7,057 bases of DNA from CAZAGD01 sp049699975 (GTDB lineage Bacteria > Desulfobacterota > SM23-61), in contig JBNAWB010000190.1 in assembly GCA_049699975.1 (NCBI GenBank), positions 1 to 7,057 on the forward strand, in the 5' to 3' direction. Within the stretch, counting starts at the first letter, position 1; each line of letters begins with the position of its first letter. The position numbers and the translations under genes were made by a program. Shown in pieces: positions 1 to 6,035 of this stretch. The notes beneath the pieces are model-generated. The model ran no database searches. It was not told the origin of the DNA and saw only the letters and a program-made list of their open reading frames with translations.

Positions 1-1
1 T

Positions 2-142
2 GTCCCCGCCGTTCTTTGCGGAGAGCAGGTGGGTAAGAGAGAAATGGTCATTTCCCAGCCGATTTTAATTTCGCCTCTCCCCCTCCCGCCTATTTCCTGC
101 TGGCAAGAAATATTAAAACTGTTAAACGGTCAGATAAAATAG
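2..142 (+). CDS. possible C-terminal end of an unidentified protein (partial, enters from left edge)
   Basis: One plus-strand frame is open from base 2 to a TAG at 140-142, giving 46 codons without a start inside the window. The reading begins VPAVLCGEQVGKREM, passes through a proline-rich stretch and ends with a short helix-like tail, QEILKLLNGQIK. The stop sits four bases before the -35 box of the aminotransferase promoter, which is where an upstream gene would be expected to end. A run of this length is not rare by chance, and I recognise no family, so this is a tentative partial gene. It could equally be non-coding upstream sequence. Confidence 0.35.
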   Translation, partial: VPAVLCGEQVGKREMVISQPILISPLPLPPISCWQEILKLLNGQIK

Positions 143-145
143 CGT

Positions 146-174
146 TTGACATTTAAGGAAAAGCCTGTTAAAAA
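146..174 (+). promoter_or_regulatory. sigma70-type promoter for the aminotransferase gene
   Basis: A perfect TTGACA (146-151) is followed after 17 nt by TAAAAA (169-174), a 4/6 match to TATAAT in an A/T-rich stretch. Transcription would begin near 181, giving a leader of about 25 nt with AAGGA (191-195) as ribosome-binding site, 9 nt before the ATG at 205. No operator or riboswitch is evident between promoter and start. Confidence 0.6.
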
Positions 175-204
175 AATTAAAATTTAAAGAAAGGATGAAG
201 AGAA

Positions 205-1548
205 ATGGCTTCTATGACTTTAGAAGATGCCCTTAAATATCTTTTTTTGCACAACACAGTTAAAAAAGATATCGCCGAAGGCAAAGTGCCCGTAATTGTC
301 CGGGGAGAAGGAAATTATATTTATGATGAAGAAGGAAATCGTTATTTAGATCTGATGGCCGGAAATACTCGTCCTAACGCTATCGGATATGGACGAGAAG
401 AAGTAGCTCGGGCCATGTACGAACAAGCCTTAAAATTGCACTATTATACGCCAGCTTTCTATATTACTCCTCCGGCAGTGCAATTAGCAAAAAAACTCGC
501 TTCCCTATATCCTGGCGAATTGACTACCACTTGTTTCGTTTGTGATGGTTCCGAAGCAGTGGAGACAGCTTTCAAGATTGCCAAACAATATCACTATTTC
601 GCCAACAAACAGAGGCGATTTAAGATCATTTCACGTCTAAATGCTTATCATGGCCAAACCATGGGTGCCCTCAGCGCCTTGGGATTTTTAAACCCTATGC
701 GCAATATTGTGGCCCCCTTAGTTCCTGGTCATGCATTTCTCATTCCTCCTTACTGCTATCGTTGTCCTTTAAACCTTTCTTATCCGGCTTGCGAGCTTGC
801 TTGCGCAGATGCCCTCGAATCATTGATCCAATTTGAAGGGCCGGACCTGGTGGCAGCTTTTATTGCCGAGACAGTGATGCAAGGAGTAGGAGCCTTACCT
901 CCTCCGGAAGGATACTTCGATAAAGTCCGGAAGATCTGTGATAAGTATGGAGTTCTTTTAATCATTGATGAAGTAATTGTGGGCTTTGGTCGCACAGGTA
1001 AGATGTTTGCTGCTGAACATTATAATATCAAACCTGACCTCATGACCATGGCTAAGCAGATTACTGGAGGATATGCCCCCTTGGGCGCTACGGCTACCAC
1101 CGCCAAGATTGCCGAAAATATTCCTACCTTCTTACATCTGCACACTTATGGGAATCATCCTGTCTGTTGTGCCGCTGCCTTAGCCAATATTGAAATTATA
1201 GAAAAAGAAAATTTGGTAGCCAATGCTGCGGCCATGGGCAAGATTTTTCTGGAAGGATTAAGAGACCTCACCAAACATCCTATTGTTGGCGAAGCTCGCG
1301 GTTTAGGTTTATGGTGTGCTTTGGAGATCGTGCAGGATAAAAAGACCAAAGCCACTTTTCCTCCTAAAGATAATGTCCTCTCTCTGCTTACGCTGGCCGG
1401 CCGAACCCATGGAGTAATCATTAGAGGCATGGGTAACAATGCCTTAGAATTCGCTCCCCCTTTAACTATAACTCGCCGAGAAATTGAAGAAGGACTGCAA
1501 GCAATAGAGCGGGCTATTTTCGATGTAGAGAAAAAGCTGGGTTATTAA
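205..1548 (+). CDS. class III PLP-dependent aminotransferase (GABA/ornithine/omega-amino acid type)
   Basis: This is a fold-type I PLP enzyme that transfers an amino group, usually a terminal one, from an amine or omega-amino acid to a 2-oxo acid in the cytoplasm. At 447 residues it is full length for the class III (GabT/ArgD-like) family. Visible motifs are GSEAVE at 115-120 (PLP phosphate loop), YHG at 148-150 (ring stacking), IDEV with D255 (pyridine N), FGRTGKMF at 261-268, the Schiff-base lysine K284 in AKQITGGYAPLGA, and TYGNHPV at 314-320 (usually TYSGHP or similar). A cysteine-rich insert, CYRCPLNLSYPACELAC, lies at 184-200. The ATG at 205 is chosen because AAGGA lies 9 nt upstream; M4 is a less well spaced alternative. 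It is a single gene behind its own promoter, convergent with the AOR operon. The motifs fix the family, not the substrate: GABA, putrescine, beta-alanine, taurine or ornithine are all possible. Confidence 0.93.
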   Translation: MASMTLEDALKYLFLHNTVKKDIAEGKVPVIVRGEGNYIYDEEGNRYLDLMAGNTRPNAIGYGREEVARAMYEQALKLHYYTPAFYITPPAVQLAKKLASLYPGELTTTCFVCDGSEAVETAFKIAKQYHYFANKQRRFKIISRLNAYHGQTMGALSALGFLNPMRNIVAPLVPGHAFLIPPYCYRCPLNLSYPACELACADALESLIQFEGPDLVAAFIAETVMQGVGALPPPEGYFDKVRKICDKYGVLLIIDEVIVGFGRTGKMFAAEHYNIKPDLMTMAKQITGGYAPLGATATTAKIAENIPTFLHLHTYGNHPVCCAAALANIEIIEKENLVANAAAMGKIFLEGLRDLTKHPIVGEARGLGLWCALEIVQDKKTKATFPPKDNVLSLLTLAGRTHGVIIRGMGNNALEFAPPLTITRREIEEGLQAIERAIFDVEKKLGY

Positions 1549-1582
1549 AGAAGCGGACGAATTAAATCCTCCTATCAATTTA

Positions 1583-1634
1583 TAGGCCAGCCTTTATGGC
1601 TTGCCAATGGCGGTAAGGGGCACGCTGGGGCCTA
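1583..1634. repeat. two-tier stem-loop in the convergent intergenic region
   Basis: TAGGCC (1583-1588) pairs with GGCCTA (1629-1634). The stem continues as AGC (1589-1591) with GCT (1624-1626), leaving a 2-nt GG bulge. Inside an internal loop, CTTGCC (1600-1605) pairs with GGTAAG (1612-1617), including one G-U pair, around a 6-nt loop. No T-run follows on either strand, so it does not look like a plain intrinsic terminator. It could be a small RNA fold, an mRNA 3' stabiliser or a remnant of a repetitive element. Confidence 0.45.
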
Positions 1635-1678
1635 ATGCGCCCTTTGGTATAGAAAAAAATTATGATAGCTATTAATGG

Positions 1679-1703
1679 GGAGCCCCTTTGGAAAAGGAGC
1701 TCC
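1679..1703. terminator. hairpin between convergent genes, possible bidirectional terminator
   Basis: GGAGCCCCTTT pairs with AAAAGGAGCTCC around a GGA loop: 10 of 11 positions pair, with one C-A mismatch. It lies just past the stop of the PA2779-family gene (1719). On the minus strand a U7 run (complement of 1653-1659) occurs only about 20 nt beyond the stem, and on the plus strand just a weak TCTTC follows. The hairpin is clear; its role as terminator is inferred from position. Confidence 0.45.
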
Positions 1704-1718
1704 TCTTCGACGGGAGAT

Positions 1719-2111
1719 TTATCCTTTCTTTATCACAATCCTATGGCCTAAAAGATAAATCAAAATAACAATAAGAATGGCAATGACAAAAAGAGAAATG
1801 ACCACTTCTCCATTGCCGCCCACCTGCAGTTCATCCAATTTTAGCGCAAATTGATGGAGCTGCTCATCAGTTAACTGCTGCAATCGATTCTGGATGCTCT
1901 CTTCTGTAAAACCTAATTGTTTTAACCTTTCCTTGACCATCTTTATTTGCAAGACTTTCTGGATCTTCTTCAAATCCGCCATTCTTTCTGCTGTGGGTAA
2001 ATTAATCGTCGCGGAAGGCGCAAAGCCTGCTTCGATCCTGGGGGTTATTCCCAAAATAAACATAACCGCTACCATATACCAAATCACCATCTTCTTTATT
2101 CTTCTTGGCAA
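1719..2111 (-). CDS. PA2779-family (DUF6627-like) small membrane protein
   Basis: A 130-residue protein of unknown function resembling the PA2779 family. In order it shows a basic N-terminus (PRRIKK) with a hydrophobic segment at about 8-22, likely a signal peptide cleaved near RIEA/GF (about 28). A charged helical region follows at about 40-95 with the family-like phrase LGFTEESIQNRLQQLTDEQL and then LDEL, a Gly-rich hinge (VGGNGE, 97-102), a transmembrane helix at about 103-121, and a short basic tail. Expected topology is the helical domain outside the inner membrane, anchored by the C-terminal helix. The start is TTG: a strong AAAGGAGG lies 9 nt upstream, whereas the first internal ATG (codon 8) would cut into the signal segment. 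It is the last gene of the AOR operon, 42 nt after the MoaD-like gene. Family assignment is from remembered sequence pattern; the function is unknown. Confidence 0.78.
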   Translation of the reverse strand: MPRRIKKMVIWYMVAVMFILGITPRIEAGFAPSATINLPTAERMADLKKIQKVLQIKMVKERLKQLGFTEESIQNRLQQLTDEQLHQFALKLDELQVGGNGEVVISLFVIAILIVILIYLLGHRIVIKKG

Positions 2112-2120
2112 ATTAAGGTT

Positions 2121-2128
2121 CCTCCTTT
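2121..2128 (-). promoter_or_regulatory. ribosome-binding site deciding a TTG start
   Basis: The minus strand reads AAAGGAGG here, 9 nt before the TTG start of the PA2779-family gene at 2111. It is the best Shine-Dalgarno match in the window and the reason for preferring the rare TTG over the downstream ATG. Confidence 0.75.
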
Positions 2129-2153
2129 CTATGGAAATTTTTCTATCTGGCCA

Positions 2154-2432
2154 TTAACCACCTGCTATACCTAATATAAAAGTTATCTCTTCCCCATCTT
2201 TAAGCGGCGCCTGCGGATCAACAAGCCTTTCTTGGCCACGCATGACCCAAACCATTGGGTTAATATTCTTCTTTTCTCCATGCCAAACTTGCGCAGGCAC
2301 TTTCGTTCCCAAAATTCTTTTCAGCTCTAATATTAATTCGGCCAAACTCCCGTACTCCGGAAGATCAACCTCTACCTTTTTCTTCCCTGCCCATTCAGAT
2401 AGTATACCTTGAAATAAAACTTTTACTTTCAT
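2154..2432 (-). CDS. MoaD/ThiS-family sulfur carrier linked to the AOR
   Basis: A 92-residue ubiquitin-like (beta-grasp) protein. In the MoaD family the C-terminal Gly-Gly is adenylated by a MoeB/ThiF-type enzyme, converted to a thiocarboxylate, and donates the dithiolene sulfurs of molybdopterin or tungstopterin through MoaE. The sequence shows an MKVKVLFQG beta-strand start, the middle LAELILELKR helix (30-39), the late LKDGEEITFI strand motif (77-86) typical of MoaD, and the exact terminal GIAGG. At 92 residues it is slightly longer than the common 75-85. Its ATG follows the AOR stop by one base (TAA-C-ATG) with only a weak ribosome-binding site, indicating translational coupling. No MoaE or MoeB gene is present here. 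A ThiS-like role in another sulfur pathway is possible, but placement beside an AOR favours tungsten cofactor supply. Confidence 0.88.
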   Translation of the reverse strand: MKVKVLFQGILSEWAGKKKVEVDLPEYGSLAELILELKRILGTKVPAQVWHGEKKNINPMVWVMRGQERLVDPQAPLKDGEEITFILGIAGG

Positions 2433-2433
2433 G

Positions 2434-4263
2434 TTAAGGATACATTTCCGCCGCGGCTTTATCCAGCCCCAACTCTAAAAGTTTATCCTTCTTTGGCCAT
2501 CCTGTTTCCCAATCCCATCCTCTAAAATGATAATATTCTTTTAGCATTTTTGCCATATCTGGTTCAATCCCGGCCGTTGACCCTTCATCCAAAGCTGTCG
2601 AACAAATACGTGGTATCTTATCATGCTTCCTGCCCAAGCCCAATTTATTGCTAATTATCCGTTTTATATTGATAGAGCGATCTCCGGCAATCAGCAACTC
2701 TGCCGGACCATATTCCCATCCCGTGATCGCCCGCAGCATTTCACTAACTTGCGTAGGTGTCAGGGGAGCAAATTTACAAAGCGTGAGCGTGTCGAAAAGC
2801 TCTTTCCAACTTTGATATTTTGCAACTGCCTCGCTCTTTCCCAAAGAAGACAGCCTTTCTCCGGGTAAGATCATGTACTCGGCCACTAAATTTCCTAAAT
2901 CCACATTATAATAATCGCCTTTCAAATGGCAAGCTCCACGAGGACCGGTGGCATAAGAAAGAGCCATACCATGGAAAGCCCGGGGATCATGCATCGGCAT
3001 CTCCAAACCTTTTACCTGGGCTGCTTCCTCCTCGTCTCGGCCGAACTCTTTGGCTATAGCTAATACACCCTGAGAGAGAACTTGTCCAATACCTTCTTGA
3101 GCTAAGATTTTCTCAATAAGTTTTATGATCGCCTCCCCGTCTCCCCACTTCAACTCGAAACCAACTTGCTTGGCCGATAAGACTCCTAAGTCATATAAAT
3201 AAAAAGCATAGGCAATACAAACACCAGTGGAAATGGTATCTAACCCGTGAGCATTACAAAGGTGATTGGCTCGAATAATGGAATCCAAATCCGTATTTAA
3301 GCATAAAGGCCCAAAGGCCACGGCCGTCTCATATTCGGGACCATCTATAGCAAGTTCGGGCTTAAAGTCAGTTAATTTCCGTCCGCACCCGATCGGACAT
3401 CCCATACAGGCGTAGTTATGAACCGTATAGGACTGGCGCAGAGCCTGCCCGGTTACCTTGGAAACGGGGAATACAGACTTCGTAAAATATTTCGTGGGCG
3501 CATCTCCTAAAATCATGGCCATGTCCATATACATCATGGTCCCGTATTCCCGAAAAGCGACGGAAACTAAATGTCCGTTTATCTGAGCCAAGGCCTTTTG
3601 GGCCAGCTCTCTTACCTTTTGCGGATCATGCAGCGCCGGGCGCCAGTTTCCGGAGGCGGCTATAGCTTTCAAGTTCTTTGAGCCCATCAGAGCCCCCAAA
3701 CCACAACGGCCCGCAGCTCGCCCGCTATCATTCATGATACCTGCGTATTTTATGCCTTTCTCGCCTGCCGTACCGATACAAGCCACGCTGACCATTTCAT
3801 CTTTTAGTTCTTCCTTAATTAATTTTTGAGTCTGGTATATATCTTTTCCCCATAAATGGGTCGCATTTTTGATCTCTATTTTCCCTTCATGCCCATAAAG
3901 GTAAACTGGATGATCAGCCCTTCCTTTGACTAACAGGCCATCACATCCCGAACCTTTCAATCGAAAAGGGAACTGACCGCCGCTTGTCGCCTCCCCCCAA
4001 AAACCAGTCAGAGGCGAAATACCTCCTACGGCATATCTGCTGACCATGGGCAGGGGCGTGCCTGTAAAAGGACCAACGGCAAATACTATTGGTTTTTCCG
4101 GAGCGAGCAGATCTTTTCCTTTATCGAAATTTTCATAAATCAGAGCGGCGGCCAAAGTAGCTCCGCCAATGAATTTCTGCATAAATTCAGCAGCCAAAGG
4201 TAATTCCCTCATCTTGCCACTCGATAAATCAACTTCCCAAATCCGACCATAGCATCCTTTCAT
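2434..4263 (-). CDS. aldehyde:ferredoxin oxidoreductase family, tungsten-type
   Basis: AOR-family enzymes carry a tungsten (sometimes molybdenum) bis-pyranopterin and one [4Fe-4S] cluster in the cytoplasm. They oxidise aldehydes to acids with ferredoxin, or do the reverse. The 609 residues match the family's usual length of about 600. The N-terminal domain (about 1-210) opens with YGRIWEVDLSSGK and contains ISPLTGFWGEATSGG (82-96) and GRAAGRCGLGALMGSKNLKA (181-200), both cofactor-binding regions. The four expected cluster cysteines are present as CMGCPIGC (C286, C289, C293) and C496 in DTLTLC. DGPEYET (307-313) and HLKGD (446-450) supply a Glu and a His at positions comparable to the catalytic-site residues described in Pyrococcus AOR. 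The start at 4263 has AGGAGG 5 nt upstream. It follows the Fe-ADH by 15 nt. The exact aldehyde substrate cannot be told; related subfamilies (FOR, GAPOR, BamB-like) are less likely but not excluded. Confidence 0.93.
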   Translation of the reverse strand: MKGCYGRIWEVDLSSGKMRELPLAAEFMQKFIGGATLAAALIYENFDKGKDLLAPEKPIVFAVGPFTGTPLPMVSRYAVGGISPLTGFWGEATSGGQFPFRLKGSGCDGLLVKGRADHPVYLYGHEGKIEIKNATHLWGKDIYQTQKLIKEELKDEMVSVACIGTAGEKGIKYAGIMNDSGRAAGRCGLGALMGSKNLKAIAASGNWRPALHDPQKVRELAQKALAQINGHLVSVAFREYGTMMYMDMAMILGDAPTKYFTKSVFPVSKVTGQALRQSYTVHNYACMGCPIGCGRKLTDFKPELAIDGPEYETAVAFGPLCLNTDLDSIIRANHLCNAHGLDTISTGVCIAYAFYLYDLGVLSAKQVGFELKWGDGEAIIKLIEKILAQEGIGQVLSQGVLAIAKEFGRDEEEAAQVKGLEMPMHDPRAFHGMALSYATGPRGACHLKGDYYNVDLGNLVAEYMILPGERLSSLGKSEAVAKYQSWKELFDTLTLCKFAPLTPTQVSEMLRAITGWEYGPAELLIAGDRSINIKRIISNKLGLGRKHDKIPRICSTALDEGSTAGIEPDMAKMLKEYYHFRGWDWETGWPKKDKLLELGLDKAAAEMYP

Positions 4264-4278
4264 CGCTCCCTCCTCTCT

Positions 4279-5547
4279 TTAAAAATCAATATCTCGCCCC
4301 GCGAAAGCATATTGGAATATTTTGGCACACTGACTGGCAGTTATTGGCCTGGGACTCAAATAACAATCCACATCTTCATAGGCATATTGGACTAATTTAT
4401 CCATTTTACTTTCTAAATCTGGCCCAGAAATTCCCATTTCTTGCAAATTTATAGGGACATTTAAGCTGGTGAAAAAAGCACGCACTTGAGCCACCAATTT
4501 TGCCATCCCCTCGGCAGCGTCCTTCGCTAAAATATCCAAAGCATTACATATCAACAGGTGTTTATCAGTTACTGGCTGACAAAATTGCAAAACATAAGGA
4601 ATAAAAAAGCCCACGGCCAGCCCGTGATGGATATTGAAAACTGCGCCTAAAGAATGGCCAAGGCTATGTGTTAAATGACAACCACTCATCCCAAAAGCTA
4701 TGCCAGCAATGCTCGCCGCCACTAACATCCTGTGTCGTGCTTCCCTATTCTGTCCATCATGGTAGGCGCGAGGAAGCCATGCAAATACCATAGTTATAGC
4801 TTTTAAGGCCAATGGCTCCGTAAACTCATTTCCTGCCGGTGTGGTTACCGCATCCATGGCATGGGCTAAAACGTCTAGCCCCGTGCCTACTGTAAGTTTG
4901 GGCGGCATGGTCATAGTGAATTCAGGAACCAATATAGCAAAATCGGGGACTAATTCATCGTGAGCAATGGGGATCTTGCGATGGACAGATAAATCATGAA
5001 GCACTGCTGCTCCTGTACATTCTGAGCCTGTTCCGGCTGTAGTAGGCACAGCAGCAAGGAGAGCCTTACGACGCAGGTTCAATTTATCCAGTGGGGATAT
5101 CATGCGCAGATCGGAAATATCGGGGCGTTCATAAATAATCCAGGCCCCTTTGGCTGAATCCATGACCGACCCCCCACCTACAGCGATAATTAAATCTGGT
5201 TCAAAACTTTTAATCTCCTGGGCACACTGCATCACCACTTCCAAGGGAGCTTCGGGCTGACAATGAGCCCAAGTAATGGTTGTAAAGCCACCTGACTCCA
5301 GGAAGTGAACAACTTTAGTTGCATGGCGTTGGCTAAATTCATCTGTTACCACAAATGCTCTTTTCCGCGGGCATGACAAAGATAAGGCATCCATGGTCGA
5401 TGGTCCTACTACTGGCCCTTCTGGCAATACATTCGAGCCGCTGAATATTTTCGGGGTATGGAAAATGGTTGTTAAACCTTTAATGGATGTAGAGATAGCC
5501 AAGGGAACCAATGCTTTCAATGTCGGATTTTCAAACCAATATGGCAT
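4279..5547 (-). CDS. iron-containing (group III) alcohol dehydrogenase
   Basis: This enzyme interconverts an alcohol and an aldehyde or ketone with NAD(P)(H), using a divalent metal, usually Fe2+. Visible are GGGSVMDSAK (124-133, dinucleotide binding), PTTAGTGSE (168-176), and the complete metal set D225 and H229 (GTGLDVLAHAMDA), H294 and H308 in HSLGHSLGAVFNIHHG, with the conserved H298. Spacings match FucO-type enzymes closely. At 422 residues it exceeds the common 380-400 because about 30 residues precede the usual first strand (HTPKIFSGSN, 30-39). The ATG at 5547 has AGAGGGG 7 nt upstream, supporting this start. As first gene of the operon it sits 15 nt before the AOR, so its aldehyde product or substrate is probably shared with AOR. 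Direction in vivo and substrate are unknown. Confidence 0.93.
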   Translation of the reverse strand: MPYWFENPTLKALVPLAISTSIKGLTTIFHTPKIFSGSNVLPEGPVVGPSTMDALSLSCPRKRAFVVTDEFSQRHATKVVHFLESGGFTTITWAHCQPEAPLEVVMQCAQEIKSFEPDLIIAVGGGSVMDSAKGAWIIYERPDISDLRMISPLDKLNLRRKALLAAVPTTAGTGSECTGAAVLHDLSVHRKIPIAHDELVPDFAILVPEFTMTMPPKLTVGTGLDVLAHAMDAVTTPAGNEFTEPLALKAITMVFAWLPRAYHDGQNREARHRMLVAASIAGIAFGMSGCHLTHSLGHSLGAVFNIHHGLAVGFFIPYVLQFCQPVTDKHLLICNALDILAKDAAEGMAKLVAQVRAFFTSLNVPINLQEMGISGPDLESKMDKLVQYAYEDVDCYLSPRPITASQCAKIFQYAFAGRDIDF

Positions 5548-5611
5548 GATAACACCCCTCTTATTTTATTAATAATGAGCGCATCAAATGTTTTACTCTT
5601 TTTCAAAGAAA

Positions 5612-5703
5612 ACTGTCATGCCGAGCCCGAAGGGCGTGGCCATCTTTCTTTGAGATTTCTTTGTTCCCCGCATCAAGTGCGAGGTCCTTGCAATAACTCA
5701 CAA
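5612..5703. repeat. degenerate palindromic intergenic repeat (TGTCATTGCGAG-type)
   Basis: The left end CTGTCATGCCGAG (5613-5625) and the right end CTTGCAATAACTCACA (5687-5702) are degraded inverted copies of the terminal sequence TGTCATTGCGAG. That sequence bounds a class of dispersed intergenic palindromes I recall from many anaerobic and uncultured bacterial genomes. Internal short stems fit that class: GCCC-GAA-GGGC (5625-5635), ATCT...AGAT (5642-5656) and CCCCGCA...TGCGAGG (5666-5684). It falls inside the inferred leader of the Fe-ADH operon. The element class is from memory; the inverted pieces are seen directly. Mutations at both ends suggest an old, immobile copy. Confidence 0.6.
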
Positions 5704-6035
5704 TATGCGGTGTAAAAATTAATTTGCTCTCATTAATAAATGCCCAAAATTTTTCAGGATTTAATTTAGTTTCTGCCCCCTTTATCTTGATCGGATTCTA
5801 TAAAAGGCAAGGTAAAAAGTCAAGATAAGGTCTTCCTCAATGTTAATCACTTTTGGAACTAATACCTATTTCAGTCTGAAGGAAGAGCAGCTCATTAAGT
5901 TGAGGAAGGTGTTGATTAGTTAATCGGCCAGCGATAAATGCTCCGGATTTTCTGGGCGTAATGCGACTTCTTTCATGTGAATAGCTTTGAGTGGCATTCG
6001 TAGCTAATGTTTCGCGGGTAAAAGAAGTTTCCGAT
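5704..6035. other. gene-free stretch between the lipoprotein gene and the Fe-ADH operon
   Basis: The left part carries the inferred minus-strand operon promoter. The right part follows the stop of the lipoprotein gene. A 9-bp perfect inverted repeat (CTTCCTCAA 5832-5840, TTGAGGAAG 5900-5908) encloses 59 nt. No T-tract-bearing terminator and no convincing gene were found. Confidence 0.5.
5795..5823 (-). promoter_or_regulatory. sigma70-type promoter for the Fe-ADH/AOR operon
   Basis: Read on the minus strand, TTGACT (5823-5818, 5/6 match) is followed after exactly 17 nt by TAGAAT (5800-5795, 5/6 match). Transcription would start near 5788, leaving a leader of about 240 nt before the ATG at 5547. 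The leader includes the palindromic repeat. No known molybdenum-cofactor or tungsten-cofactor riboswitch fold was recognised in it. A poorer match starting with TTGAAA near 5600 lacks a good -10 box. Confidence 0.5.

Larger units (their letters stand above)
1549..1718. other. convergent intergenic region, no gene
   Basis: This stretch separates the 3' ends of the aminotransferase and the minus-strand operon. I find no convincing ORF with a ribosome-binding site on either strand. It contains a two-tier inverted-repeat structure (1583-1634), an A7 run at 1653-1659 and a second strong hairpin (1679-1703), each listed separately. Confidence 0.6.

Noticed and set aside
41..54. Short palindrome GAAATG-GT-CATTTC near the left edge
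   Set aside because: The 2-nt loop cannot form a normal hairpin, and it lies within a possible coding end far from the promoter, so an operator role is unsupported.
780..1439. Minus-strand reading frames inside the aminotransferase gene
   Set aside because: They are antisense shadows of a complete conserved gene with no ribosome-binding site support.
1894..2157. Plus-strand reading frame opposite the PA2779-family gene
   Set aside because: It is the antisense of a well-supported gene, and its hydrophobic look comes from the complement of the signal and helix codons.
2623..3059. Two plus-strand reading frames inside the AOR gene
   Set aside because: They are antisense to an intact conserved enzyme and have no family resemblance.
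5612..5703. CRISPR repeat or transposon insertion
   Set aside because: There is a single degenerate palindrome, with no regularly spaced repeats, no spacers and no transposase gene in the window.
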